In this document: in pieces, positions 45,039 through 57,045 of the stretch
How the letters are laid out: each line of letters opens with the position of its first letter
How positions within the stretch are numbered: the first letter of the stretch is position 1
Source: JAXGXJ01 sp963829545
GTDB lineage: Bacteria > Actinomycetota > Thermoleophilia > RBG-16-64-13
Length of the DNA: 64,000 nt
Reading direction: 5' to 3'
Assembly (NCBI GenBank): GCA_963829545.1
Contig: CAWHIX010000011.1
Location: 186,001 to 250,000, forward strand
Notes under the pieces: generated by a model
The model's database searches: none
What the model was told of the DNA's origin: nothing
What the model saw: the letters and a program-made list of their open reading frames with translations, nothing else
Program-made: the position numbers and the translations under genes

Positions 45039-48000
45039 TAGCGAAACTCCACCTCGATGAAGTGGTCTTGCTGGTCATCCAGCAGCGGGATGGTTCCCTG
45101 CGATGGCCCGGACTGCTCCAGTTCCACCCCGTCCATGACGATGCGGGTCACCGGCCCGACATCGTCCACGGGCGCGTCGGTCGAGTCGGATGCGCCGGAC
45201 GAGTCGGACGCGCTCGCGCGCTCGGGCTTCACCTCCACCCGCGTGAGAGTGATGTGGTGGAAGGTCTCGCGGTAGCGGTAGTGGACCTTGAACGATTGCC
45301 AATCGGCAGGGACCCGCGGCAGCCACGCGGAGCCTGTCCACCTCCAGATGAAGGCCGATCAGCGTTTCCACCGCGAGCCGGTACATCCACCCGGCGGCGC
45401 CTGTGTACCAGCGTCCAGCCTCCCCGACCGGTATGAGGCGGCGCGCCGTAGATGTCGGCGCACATGACGTAGGGCTCGACTTTGTAGACCTCCATGTCCG
45501 TCGGGCGTGCTGCCGTGATCGATGGGGTTGAGCATCGAGAACAACTCCCACGCTCGTTCCACGTCGCCCATCATGGCGAACGCCATCGCGGCCCATATGG
45601 CGGCATGCGTGTACTGGCCGCCGTTCTCGCGGACACCGGGCACGTAGCCCTTGATGTAGCCGGGCTCGAGGGCCGACGTGTCGAACGGCGGATCGAGCAG
45701 CTTGATGAGGCCGGCGTCGCGGTCGACCAGGAGCTGGTCGACCGCCGCCATCGCGACCTGAGCGCCGCGCCGGGTCCCCGGCCCCCGATATGACCGCCCA
45801 GCTCTGGCTGATCGAGTCGATCCGGCATTCGTCGTTGGTCGAGGAACCCAGGGGCGTGCCGTCGTCGAAATACGCGCGGCGGTACCAGCCGCCATCCCAG
45901 GCGTGCGCCTCGATGTTGGCCCGAAGCTCCTCCGCCTGGCCGGCGCAAACGCGGGCGAAGTCCTGATCTCCCCGGCTCTTGGCCAGGTCGCCGAACAGGC
46001 GTAGGTTCTCGTACAGGAACCAGGCCAGCCACACGCTCTCTCCCTTGCCTTCGTTTCCGACGAGGTTCATGCCGTCGTTCCAATCGCCGGCTCCCATCAG
46101 GGCAGGCCGTGCCGGCCGAAACGCAGGCCGTGCTTGATCGAGCGCACGCAGTGTTCGTAGAGACTGGCGACTTCCGTGGAACGCTGGGGCTGGTCGTAGT
46201 AGGCCTCTTCTTCGGGGTTCAGCTCCCGGCCCTCCAGGAACGACAGCTGCTCGTCGAGCACGCCCGTATCGCCGGTCGCCTGCACGTATCGGCAGGTGGC
46301 GTACGGTAGCCAGAGATAGTCGTCGGAGGAGTGCGTGCGCACGCCCTGTCCACCGGGAGGATGCCACCAATGCTGCACGTCGCCCTCGCGGAACTGGCGC
46401 TCGGCGCAGCGAAGCAGATGCTCGCGCGTGAGCCATGGGGCCGCATGGAGCAGAGCCATGGTGTCCTGCAACTGGTCGCGGAAGCCATAGGCGCCGCCCG
46501 ACTGGTAGTAGCCGCTACGGCCCCAGAGCCGCGAGGAGAGCGTCTGATAGATCAGCCAGCCGTTGGCCAGCACGTCGAGCGCGCGGTCCGGGGTCTCGAC
46601 ATACACCGCGCCCAGAAGCGTGGTTCCAGTGCGCCCACACCGCTTCCAGGGCCTGCCGCGCGCCGGCCGGACCCCCGAAACGCTGCACCAGGCGCCGAGC
46701 TTCGTCGGCGTCGTCCGCCGCTCCGAGGATGAAGACGATCTCGCGCTCCTGCCCATCGGCCAGCTCGATCTCGGTCTGTATCGCGGCGCACGGATCGAGC
46801 CCCGCGCCCGTCTTGCCCGACAGGCGCGTGCGGCGCATCGCCGCCGGGTCGGCCAGCGAGCCGTTGCGTCCGATGAACTCGGCGCGGTTCCCGGTGATCG
46901 TGCGTCTCGCTTCGCTCACCTGCGCGAAGACGATCCGGCCGGCGCTGTGGCTGGAGTACGGGTTGCGCGCGAAGAGCGCGCCGGTGTGCGGGTCCCTCTC
47001 CGTCAGGATATGCATGCAGGTTGGCATGCCGCCATTCGCCGAGCACCAACTCCCAGTAGCCGGTGAGAGACAGTCGCCGCGAGCGTCCCGAATGGTTGCG
47101 CAGCTTCACCGCCAGGAACTTCACGGGGGCGTCCATGGCCACATAGGTCGACACCTCCGAGAAGATGCCGGCCTTCGGAGTGCTCGAACACGCTGTACCC
47201 GAACCCGTGCCGGCACACATACCCGGATCTGTCCGGGTGCGGGCAACGGCGTCGGCGACCAGAAGGCGCCCGTCTCCTCGTCCCGGATGTAGAGTGCCTC
47301 CCCGCTGCTGTCGCTGACGCGGGTCGTTGTGAAAGGTGGTGAGGCGGAATTCGTGCGCGTTCTCCACCCACGTGTACGCGCTGCCCGCTCTCGCTGACGA
47401 CCGTGCCGATGTGCGGGCTGGCGATGACGTTCGCCCACGGGGCCGGCGTGCTCTGACCGGGTTCCAGGTTGATGACGTATTCGCGGCCGTCCGCGGTGAA
47501 GCCGCCCAGGCCGTTGTGGAAGGTGCTGTCGCGCATCGGCAGGGGCTCGACCGCGTCCCGCTGCCGGGGGTCGCGACGGCTCGAGGGGGCCGGGCAGACG
47601 TTCGGTCGTCACCCGTCGGCCGCACCTGCTCGGCCAGGGTCTCGACCGTGTCGGTGAGGACGACGCGGGCGACGGTCTGGAACAACACCCGGTCCTCCTC
47701 GGAAAGCTCTTCCGCCCGCCGGACGAAGACACCGCCCGGCTTGTCGACGACGAGCGCTTCGGGTCCCGCGTTGATCAGGCCGACGATCTGGTCCTGGAGC
47801 ACCGCCCGGTAGCCGGAGAAATCCTCGTTCAGGATCACCAGGTCCGACGCCAGGCCCTTGTTCCGCCAGTAGCCGTGGGCCTGCAGCGCCTGCTTCACCA
47901 GATCGATGCGATTGACGTCACCGATGCGCACCAGCACGATGGGCAGGTCCCCCGAGATGCCGAAGCGCCAGAGCCCGGACTGGCCCAGCTGGTTGCGGGC

Positions 48001-51000
48001 GATGACACTGGGGGAGGCGCGGCGCACGGCGTTCGCGTAGATGACCGACGTGGCCAGCCGGCCATAGACCTGGGCGTCCGCCTCGGTCACGTTGAGGAGG
48101 CGAAGGACCTCCTGGCTTTCGAACCAGGCCATCTCGAAGGCGCGCTCGACGAAGTGCCGGTCGTGGTACTTCTGCAGGAGCGCCACGGCGGCTTCGCGTG
48201 TTTCCGCCACGCCGGAGATGACCTGCACCGTCCGGCGACTGGTCGGGAGACAGCGACGAGGGTGCTGCGGATCGCCACGATGGGGTCGAGCACCGAGCCC
48301 TCCGTGTTCGACAGGTCTGCCGGGCCGGTCGCTCGTCGTCGAACGCCGCGGGATGCGCCGCCGTTCTTCCCCGGCCGATGAAGCGGGCGCGGTCCGTCTC
48401 GTATGAGGCCTCGACGGCTGGGCAGCGCCGGGCGCCGCCAACAGGTGGAACATCCAGGGCGTCTGCTCGTCGGGCGTGCGGGGACGCCGCTGGCAGAGGA
48501 TGGCTCTCTGCTGCGGCAGTATCTCCGTCTGCACGAACAGGTTGCTGAACGCGCGATGGGCCAGGTCGGCATTCAGCGGCGCCATGACGACCTCCGCGTA
48601 GCTGGTCACCTCGATCTCGCGCGTCTCGTCGGAGAGGTTGGTGAGCGTGACGCGGCGGATCTCGACGTCGTCTTCCGGCGAGACGCAGATCTCGGTGTGT
48701 GTTTCGATCTCGTGGTCGAGCCTGCGGTATTCGGCGCGTCCCTGCACGAAGACCGCCTCGTAGCGCTCGGCCTTGCCGCGCGTGGGTTGGATAGGCGGTC
48801 GACCAATAGCGGCCGGTCTTGCGATCGCGCAGGTAGATGAAGGTGCCGTGGCCGTCGCAGGTCGCGTCCTCGCGCCAGCGGGTGACGGCCAGGTCGCGCC
48901 AGCGACTGTAGCCGCCGCCCGCGTGGGTGGCCATGACGTGGTAGCTGCCGTTGGACAGCAGGTGGACCTCGGGCAGCGGCGTGTTCGGGTCGGTGAGGAC
49001 GCGGTGGACGGCAGCCGGCCTCCTCCGCGGCGGGCGGCCGGCCGCGGACGACTCGCCGGCGCGCGGGTGCACGGTCACGGTCTGCTTGGGGATGCGTTCC
49101 TGCAGCAGCAATTCGGTGGTGCGGACCAGCGGGTCGGAGATGAACCGGCGCTGCATGGGCCGATCGAGCAACGCATGCGCGATGGCCAGCAGACTCATCC
49201 CCTGGTGATGCGCCATGAAGCAGCGTACGACGGCGTGGCTCGTGCCCGGGGAGCAGCGCGCGACGGCGTGTAGTCGATCGCCTCGTAGAGCCCGTAGGCG
49301 CCGAGAAAGCCGCTGCTGCGAGGGTCTGCAGGTTGCGACACGCCTCGCGAGGGACGACCGTCAGCGCGAGCGCGGTCGCGTAGGGAGCGATGACCAGGTC
49401 GTCCGCCAGCCCGCGCTTGAAGCCCAGCCCGGGAACGCCGAACGCCCGGTACTGATAGACCTGGTTCATGTCGACCGCGTTGTAGCACGACTCGGAGATG
49501 CCCCAGGGCACGTGGCGTTGCCGGCCGTATTCGATCTGGCGCGAGACGGCGGCCTGGCAGGCCTGCTCCAGCAGCGTGTTCTCGTAGCTGGGCAGGAACA
49601 GCTGCGGCATGAGGTACTCGAACATCGAGCCGCTCCACGAGATCAGGCTGAGGTCGCCGCCGTGGCTGGTGAGCAGGCGACCGAGAGCGAACCAGTGCTT
49701 CTGCGGCACCTGGCCCTCCGCGATGAGCAGATAGCTCGTCAGGCGGGCTTCGGAGGCCAGCAGGTCGTACCAGGACGGATCGCGCCGCCGCTCGCCGACG
49801 TCGTAGCCGATGCTCAGCAGGTCGCGCGCCGGATCGTAGAGGGAATCGAAGTCCATCGCCGACAGGTCGTGACACCGGGCTACCAGTTCGTCGATGGCCT
49901 TCGGTCCTCGTCTCTCGACCGCGGAGCCGCTTCCGCTCGCCGCTCTGCCAGGCTAGGGCATCGTACTGAAGCGGCTCGGTTCGGGCACCAGCGACTCTAG
50001 CTCGTCTCGGAACCTGCGACATTGGCGATTGAGGGCCCGCGCCCAGTAACTTGAGCTCGCCCGCGGGCCGGGCGGGCAGTGCGGCCACCAGTTGCCTTGG
50101 CGCCGCGGGAGAGTTCGTCCAGCAGCGCTGCGCACTGCGGCCGGGGTCTCCGCGCCCCCGTTCGGTCGATGCAGAAGTGCCCTGCAAGAGCCCGATCTGC
50201 CTCGCGATCTCCGGGAGCCGACGAAGGCGACGTGTGGCGGCCAGCGCCAGCAGGGTGTCCTCGAGGCCGCGCAGAGCGCCGTTGGGGCAGCACCGGCTGG
50301 TCCTTCAACTCCGGAGCCCCGCCTGCAGGGCGAGCAGGCTGCCGGCGAGATTGCCGCTGTCGACCGAGGAGATGTACTGCGGGTTGAGCGGTTCCAGCGT
50401 GCGCGTGTCGTACCAGTTGTAGAAATGGCCACGAAAGCGCTCGAGCGTCTCCATCGTCCGCAAGGTGCGATCGGTCCGGTGCAGCAGTTCGCCGGTGGAG
50501 ATGTAGCCGAAATCGTGCGCGACCAGGTTCGCCAGCAGCGCCATGCCCATGTTGGTGGGGGAGGTGCGCGGGCGAGCGATGGATGACGGATACTCCTGGT
50601 AGTTGTCGGGCGGCAGCCAGTTGTCGGCGGGGCCGACGAAGTCGGCGAAGTATCGCCAGGTGCGCCGGGCCAGAGCCCGCAGGAACGCCTGTTGCTGGGC
50701 GCTCAAGCTCGGCCGCCGGCGGCCGCAGCGGCCTGCTGATCCACCAGCCGGCGAGGGGGGATACCAGCCACAGCACCAGCAGGGGGACGACGAACGGCCA
50801 ATCGGCAACGCGGGTGGAGGGCACGAAGATCAGGAGCAGGGCCAGGACCACAGCCAGGGCCGGTGCGATCCACATCTCGCGAAGGAAGTCGCCGGGAGTG
50901 CGGCGGGCGTTGCGTCGCGCGTAGGAGGGCAGGTACCAGAGCAGCAACCCGCGCCGGGTGAAGAGCATGCTCACGGCCGAGCGGACGATGGCGTCGACGT

Positions 51001-53799
51001 AGACCAGCGCATCGTAGGGCAGCAAGACCAGCCCCAGGAGAGCGCGCAGGAGCGGGCGGACCAGCGGACTTGCCGGTGAGGGCCACGTGCAGCAGCCACT
51101 TGCGCTCTGCGGGTTTGCGGACGAACTCGATCGCCGCCGTGACCAGGGGCGGCAGGAACAGCGCTCCCACGACCAACAGCGGCCACAGCCAGGCCGGTCC
51201 GGGGCCCCACAGCCATCCCCCCACGCACAAAGCGATGAGCGCGGCCGGTAGGAGGCTGCGCCGCAGGTTGTCGGACAGCTTCCACACGGACAGAAGCGAC
51301 AGCGGGTTCCGCTGTCGCTTGCCGTCCGGTCCGGGCACGCGCGGGAGCAGCCAGCCGGCGAGCTGCCAGTCGCCCCTCGTCCAGCGGTGTCTCCGGCTGG
51401 CCTCCGTGGCGTAGCTGACGGGGTGCTCCTCGATGAGGTCGACATCGGTCACCAGAGCCGAGCGCGCGTAGCCGCCCTCTATGAGATCGTGACTGAGGAT
51501 GAGGTTCTCCGGGAACCGTCCCTGCACCGCTTGCGAGAAGGCCTCGACGTCGTAGATGCCCTTGCCGACGAACGATCCTTCGCCGAAGAGATCCTGATAG
51601 ACGTCCGAGACCTCGCGCGTGTAGGGATCGATGCCCGCTTCGCCGGCGAACAGGCGCGTGAACCGGGAGCCGCGGCTGCTGGTGAGGCTGATCGAGGCGC
51701 GGGGCTGCAGGATCGCGTAGCCGTCGACGACACGGCCCTTGTCCGGGTCGTACACCGGCCGATTGAGCGGGTGGGCCATGTTGCCGACCAGCGTCGAGGC
51801 GGCGTCTCGGGGAAGCTGCGTGTCGGTGTCGAGGGTGATGACGTACCGGATCGATCCGAGGATGGACAGGTCACCCACGATGTCGGAGAATGCGGCGGTC
51901 GACGGGGTGTCGCTCGAACGGGCTTCCATAAGCAGGGCATTGAACTGCTCGAGCTTGCCCCGCTTGCGCTCGTAGCCCATCCATGCCCGGTCGTGGGGAT
52001 TCCAGACCCTTGGTCGGTGGAACAGATAGAAGATGCCGGGACGGTCCTCGCCATACGTTTCGTTGAGCGCCTCCACGCCGGCGCGGGCGAGACCGATCAG
52101 CTCTTCATCACCCGGTTGGGTCGGCTCCGGAGCATCGCGGAAATCCGTGAGCAGGGCAAAGAGTCAGGTTGGGATCGCGGTTGCCCAGATAGCGTATCTC
52201 CAGGGCTTCCAGAAGACCCGGCACGCCCTCGGGCCGAGTCAGCATGGTGGGGACGACCACCATGGTGCGGTGAGCGGCCGGGATCCCCTCGGAGAAGTCC
52301 AGGCGAGGCAGTACCCTCGGGGGCACCGTGAGCGTGATCAGCATGTTGACGACGGGGACCACCAAGGCGGAGGCGCGACGAGGCCGACGATGCCGAAGAA
52401 GATGGGCCGCGCGTAACCCTGGCCGACCGCCACCACGTAGGTCAAGAGGAAGGCCACCGCGAGCGCGGTCAGGACGCCATGGGCGCGAGGTACAGGAAGA
52501 GGCGAAGAGGACGCGCCACCCGGGTGAGCCGCGTCATGAGCGGCACCTTGGTGCCCATGGCACGCTCGAGAGCAGGCCTGCCCCTGCCCATGAGGTAGTG
52601 ACCGACATGGGCCGTGCCGGTCTTCTCGGCCCGTCCTGGCGCTCCGCGGCCTGAGCCAGATCGAGCAGCCCCTCGCGCCACCTCCACCTCACTGCGCTCG
52701 CTGCCGCGCGTCACGGCCTCGACGGCATGCCGGTAGCGGTCGCGGGTGAGGAAATCCTGATGGGCGTAGACATCCGGCCGGGTCGAGTCGCAGCAGGTGC
52801 TCGACCAGACTCAGCTGCTCGACGAACTCTCCCCAGTCCATGGCCGAGATGAAGCGCAGGCTGCCGATGCTGTTCGCGATGGAGAGCTGGTCGGCGGCAG
52901 CGATGCGGCTGGCGGCCTCCAACAGCTGCACCGCGTTCACGACCCTGCTCGGAAAGCCGATGCTCCAGCCAGGCTCTGAACGAACGCCAGGGCGGGGCCC
53001 TGGGCCTGGACCGGGCGTAGAAGTCCTCGACGAACGGCGCGGTCAGAGGCACGTCGGCATCGGCGAACTCGGCCAGCACATGGATAAGTCGCTTGGGCTC
53101 TTCCTCGGCCACCTCGAGCATGCGGTCGGCCCAGGCGATCGCCACGTCGCGCTCCTCGCGGCGGCGCGCGATCCGCGAGGCCACGCGCCGGAGGTTCTCG
53201 AGCAGGCCCAGCCGCAGCATGATCGGGAAAGCCCACAGCTCCCCAAGGTTCAGCGGAGCGGCGGTCTGGTAGGCGGCGACGAACGCCGCCGCGTTGTCCC
53301 GGTCGATGCGACCGTCCTGGTGGGAGATCAAGTCGAGGGCGACGTCGTAGATCCGCGGGAAGCCCGTCGAAGGGCCGTCGGTCAGTCGTGGCAACTGCCG
53401 GCTGTAGCCGGGCGGCAGGTGCCGGCGGGCCAGAGCGATCTGCTGCTCGATCAGGTAGAAGTTGTCGAGCAACCAGGCTTCTGCCGGCGTGATCCGTTGC
53501 TTCGCGGCGACCGCTGCCGTGACCACCCCATATGCCTCGAAAAGGACCCGTTCGTTGTCGGCCAACCTGGGGAGCAGCTTGTCTCTGCCGGGACGTCGGT
53601 CGATGCCGTGGCTTCCCGCCAGCGCCACTGCATGCCGCGTGAGCTGGTCGATACTGAGGAGCTCCGCGTGCAGCAGCCCGGAATCCGGGTCGCTGCGCAC
53701 CGGGTGCGGCTCGTTGGTGGAAGATTCCAGCCGTCGGAAAGGAATGGCCTGCCCCTTTGGTCTGCGAGGATACGCTTCTAGGTACCCAGAGAGAGGCAC
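45038..53799 (-). CDS. Cyclic beta-1,2-glucan synthase (NdvB/Cgs-type), frame broken by many indels
   Basis: About 2,900 residues from ATG 53799 to a stop at 45038, matching the 2,800-2,900 of the family. N-terminal region: NERVLFEAYGVVTAAVAAKQRITPAEAWLLDNFYLIEQQI. Central GT84 domain with TM helices (52.1-50.7 kb): RYVITLDTDTQLPRDAASTLVG, LILSHDLIEGGYARSALVTDVDLIEEHP, RHRWTRGDWQLAGWLLPRV. A glycoamylase-like domain (50.7-49.3 kb): NWLPPDNYQEYPS, SPTNMGMALLANL, YLMPQLFLPSYENTLLEQA. Two GH94-type phosphorylase regions follow (49.2-45.0 kb): NLVGNEGKGESVWLAWF, RVYTGAAGWMYRL. At least ten single-base indels interrupt it, with family sequence intact between. It makes cyclic beta-1,2-glucans at the membrane from UDP-glucose, and export would need a separate transporter not seen here. 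Confidence 0.82.
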
Positions 53800-54026
53800 A
53801 AGAGAAGCATCTACGGTTTCGGAGAACCACGCGCCGGCGACTAGTCGGTCTGTCCGGAGACCGGCAGCGGGTAGATGTGGATGAGCGGGGAGCTTAGCAC
53901 GTGCGGGCTTTCTCCGGCGGCGCCTGTCCGTCAGAGTGCGGCATTGGCCCGGCCCTCGGTCGCCGGACCGCGGCGGTTGTCCTGGGGTCGATCACATGCA
54001 ATAGTCCAGACGCGCGGAGACACCGA

Positions 54027-56303
54027 ATGGGGGGCAGCCTGGTGCGTCGCTCTTCTATCTATGTTGTGCTTTTCTTGCTTCTTGGCGCGTTGGGGGTGCT
54101 TGTGCCGGCTTCGTTCTCCCCGGCGCAAGCGGCGGTGTCCACTGCGTACGCGGTACCAACACGGGCAGAGAAGGTCACCGTCATCGTCGCCGACGTGGCG
54201 ACCGTCACGCTCGCTCAGCGGGCAGAACATGTGGCCGCCTACTGGCAGGGCGGAGAGAACGCACGCGTAACCCTGGCGTTCTCTGCCGACGGAACGCATT
54301 TTGGCGAACCTGTCGACGCGGGTCGCGACGATGCGGGGGAAGGACTCCAGAACGGCACGACCTACGGCGCGGTCCTGGTGGCAGGCGGCGCGGTAGCGGT
54401 ACGTGTCACAACGGACGTTCCGCTCGCCCAACTCACTGTGATCGGGATGTCTTCAGGGAACGGCGCCGCCGCCGCGTCCCTTTCCGTGCCCGTAGGGGCT
54501 TCGGCCGCCCTGGCGATCGACCGGCCCGCGGTCATCTTCCGTGCCGGCTGGAACGCGGATTCCAAGTACCTGAACTGGGCCCCGGAGTTCTATCCGGCCA
54601 AGAAGATCATCGTGCACCACACTGCGGACAACATCACTGCCACCGGAACCCAGGCGTACTACGCGAAGCTGGTTCGGTCGATCTACTACTACCATGCGGT
54701 CACGCGGGGTTGGGGCGACATCGCCTACAATTTCCTCATCGACCCGCTGGGCAACATATACGAAGGCCGCTACTCCGACAACGATCCCAGCTCGCCGAGC
54801 GGCGAGGACGTCTACGGCAACGGGGTCATCGGAGGACACACTTCCGGCTACAACACCGGGACGGTAGGGATAGCGGTGCTGGGAACCTACTCGAATGGCG
54901 ACATCAGCGCCGCGGCCCGTGCCTCGCTGGAGAAGCTCCTTGCTTGGGAGGCGAAGAAGAACGGCATCGACCCGACCGGGTCGGATCCCTACTACAACCC
55001 GTTCAATGCCGGTTCGACCATCCGAACCTGGAATATCACCGGGCACCGCGACTACGGTTCGACCGACTGCCCTGGCACGACGTTCTACAAGACCTTGCCG
55101 GCTATTCGGCAGGATGTCCTGCAGCTTGCCGGTGACATCACGCCGCCGACGCCGTCTCCCACCTACATCGAATTGACAGTGTCCCCATCGTCCCCGACCG
55201 CCGAGCAACAGGTGACGATCACCGCGAAGCTGCTCGAGGAGTCGTCACGCACGTGGCTTTCGGGCCAGACGGTGTTGTTTGCCACCAGCGGGATCGCCGG
55301 CGATCCGACCCCGCTGGGCACGGCCACAACGGATTCCAACGGGGTTGCGTCGCTGCAGACGACCTTGACGACGGCGGGGATGCATTGGGTCACCGCCGAA
55401 TTCGACCCCGCCGTGGAGACTCCGCATCGCGGTTCGACGACGTCGGCCGAAGTCAACGTCAGTCCCGCCGGTCTCGCGGCTATCCCGGGTGACGCCCGGG
55501 TGCAGCTCTCCTGGCACGCCGCTACGGGCGCGAGCGGCTACAACGTCTACCGAGGGGGCGTCAAGGTGAACTCTACTCCGGTCACCTCGGTCGGTTACCT
55601 GGACACCGGTCTTACCAACGGCGCCACCTACTCCTACCAGGTGACGGCCATCGTGAACGGCCGGGAGAGCGCCAAGTCACCGGCCGTCAGCGCTACTCCG
55701 GCAGGCAGTGGTCCGGACACTCCCATGTTCTCCGACATCTCCTCCTCCCCCTACCAGAGCGCCATCTCCGCCTTGGCCGGCCTGAGCATCGTGAGCGGCT
55801 ACGGCAACGGCACCTTCGGCCCCGACAACCTGGTCATGCGCAAGCACTTCGCGAAGATGATCGTGGGAGTCATGGGCCTGCCCGTATCCGAGGATGACTG
55901 GCGGGACGCCAGCCGCCCCTTCATCGATTGCGGCCGGGACGATCTCACCAGCATCTACCCGCACGACTTCATCGCCGTGGCCAAGACGAACGGCCTGACC
56001 GAAGGCAAGACCGCGACCATCTTCGCTCCAAGTGCCAACATCACGAGAGCGCAGGTCGTGACCATGGTGGTGAGAGCGGCTCGGAACTCCGGCGTCAACC
56101 TGGAGCCGGTGGGAACCGACTACGCGGGTCTCTTCCGGAGCTACAACAACTCGGCTCACGGGGACAACGTCAAACTGGCGGAGTACAACGGACTTCTCCA
56201 GGGGCTGGTGGTAAGCGGCGGGGTCTCCTCATGGATGGACGCCCGCGCCACCCGGGGCGAAGTGGCCCAGATCCTCTACACCCTCATGCAGATCACACAG
56301 TGA
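54027..56303 (+). CDS. Secreted PGRP/amidase_2 peptidoglycan amidase with Ig-like, FN3 and SLH domains
   Basis: 758 residues from ATG 54027 behind CGGAG; upstream codons to 53901 are not part of it. A signal peptide (RRSSIYVVLFLLLGALGVLV ... AQA) is followed by a poorly defined ~130-residue N-domain. The PGRP/amidase_2 domain spans about 170-370: IIVHHTAD, DIAYNFLIDPLGNIYEGR, and GHRDYGSTDCPG, giving the Zn ligands His, His, Cys. Then an Ig-like bacterial domain (about 380-475), FN3 (about 480-560: GLAAIPGDARVQLSWHAATGASGYNVYRG) and two to three SLH repeats to the end. It is an active-looking N-acetylmuramoyl-L-alanine amidase anchored to secondary wall polymer. Divergent from the glucan synthase. 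Confidence 0.88.
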   Translation: MGGSLVRRSSIYVVLFLLLGALGVLVPASFSPAQAAVSTAYAVPTRAEKVTVIVADVATVTLAQRAEHVAAYWQGGENARVTLAFSADGTHFGEPVDAGRDDAGEGLQNGTTYGAVLVAGGAVAVRVTTDVPLAQLTVIGMSSGNGAAAASLSVPVGASAALAIDRPAVIFRAGWNADSKYLNWAPEFYPAKKIIVHHTADNITATGTQAYYAKLVRSIYYYHAVTRGWGDIAYNFLIDPLGNIYEGRYSDNDPSSPSGEDVYGNGVIGGHTSGYNTGTVGIAVLGTYSNGDISAAARASLEKLLAWEAKKNGIDPTGSDPYYNPFNAGSTIRTWNITGHRDYGSTDCPGTTFYKTLPAIRQDVLQLAGDITPPTPSPTYIELTVSPSSPTAEQQVTITAKLLEESSRTWLSGQTVLFATSGIAGDPTPLGTATTDSNGVASLQTTLTTAGMHWVTAEFDPAVETPHRGSTTSAEVNVSPAGLAAIPGDARVQLSWHAATGASGYNVYRGGVKVNSTPVTSVGYLDTGLTNGATYSYQVTAIVNGRESAKSPAVSATPAGSGPDTPMFSDISSSPYQSAISALAGLSIVSGYGNGTFGPDNLVMRKHFAKMIVGVMGLPVSEDDWRDASRPFIDCGRDDLTSIYPHDFIAVAKTNGLTEGKTATIFAPSANITRAQVVTMVVRAARNSGVNLEPVGTDYAGLFRSYNNSAHGDNVKLAEYNGLLQGLVVSGGVSSWMDARATRGEVAQILYTLMQITQ

Positions 56304-56357
56304 GCAGGCGAGCCGCCAGGTCCTGGTCGCGGGCGGCGGCTGAAACGGAGGAGTCGA

Positions 56358-57011
56358 ATGAGACAGAGGTGTGTCAGGAGTGTCGCCGCCTTGACCGTCC
56401 TGGTGGGCGCGGGAGCTGCCTACATGCTTCTTGCGCGGCCCTGGCATCTGCAGTGGGGTGCGACCGATCAGGAGTCCCGCGGGCCTCTGCCCGGCGATGA
56501 TCTCGTCGCGACCCCCGACCTTACCGCGACCCGAGCCATGACTGTTCGCGCCTCAGCCGATGAGGTCTGGCCGTGGATAGCCCAACTGGGGCAGGGGCGG
56601 GGTGGGTTCTACAGCTACGACTTTCTCGAGAACCTCGTCGGCTGCCAGATCCGCAGCGCGGACAGCATCGTGCCCGAGTGGCAGACGCTCGAGGTCGGAG
56701 ACCAGGTCAAGCTCCATCCAGACGTGCCCCTCGAAGTAGCCGTCTTCGAGCCGGGGGGAGCGCTTGTTCTCCGCGGCGGGGTTCCGATGGGGGACGCCCC
56801 GCCTCCCTATGACTTCACCTGGGCCTTCGTGCTCCGGGAGCGGCCGGACGGTACGACCAGGCTTCTGGTTAGGGAGCGGTACGCGTACACGAAGAGGTGG
56901 GCGCCGGTTCTGGTCGAGCCCGTTGAGGCGGTCAGCTTCGTGATGAGTCAGAAGATGCTCCGGGGCATCAGGGACCGGGCTGAACGAACCACTTGCCCAC
57001 CTGTGGGGTGA
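56358..57011 (+). CDS. SRPBCC-superfamily protein with N-terminal membrane anchor
   Basis: 217 residues from ATG 56358 behind ACGGAGGAG. An N-terminal hydrophobic helix (about 8-25) precedes a START/SRPBCC-like domain: MTVRASADEVWPWIAQLGQGRGGFYSYDFLENLVG, a pattern frequent in polyketide-cyclase-like SRPBCC proteins of Actinobacteria, then VPEWQTLEVGDQVKLHP and WAFVLRERPDGTTRLLVRERYAY. Ligand unknown. Confidence 0.75.
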   Translation: MRQRCVRSVAALTVLVGAGAAYMLLARPWHLQWGATDQESRGPLPGDDLVATPDLTATRAMTVRASADEVWPWIAQLGQGRGGFYSYDFLENLVGCQIRSADSIVPEWQTLEVGDQVKLHPDVPLEVAVFEPGGALVLRGGVPMGDAPPPYDFTWAFVLRERPDGTTRLLVRERYAYTKRWAPVLVEPVEAVSFVMSQKMLRGIRDRAERTTCPPVG

Positions 57012-57045
57012 CCGACGGCGAACGGATCGTAGGCCGACCTTGGAA

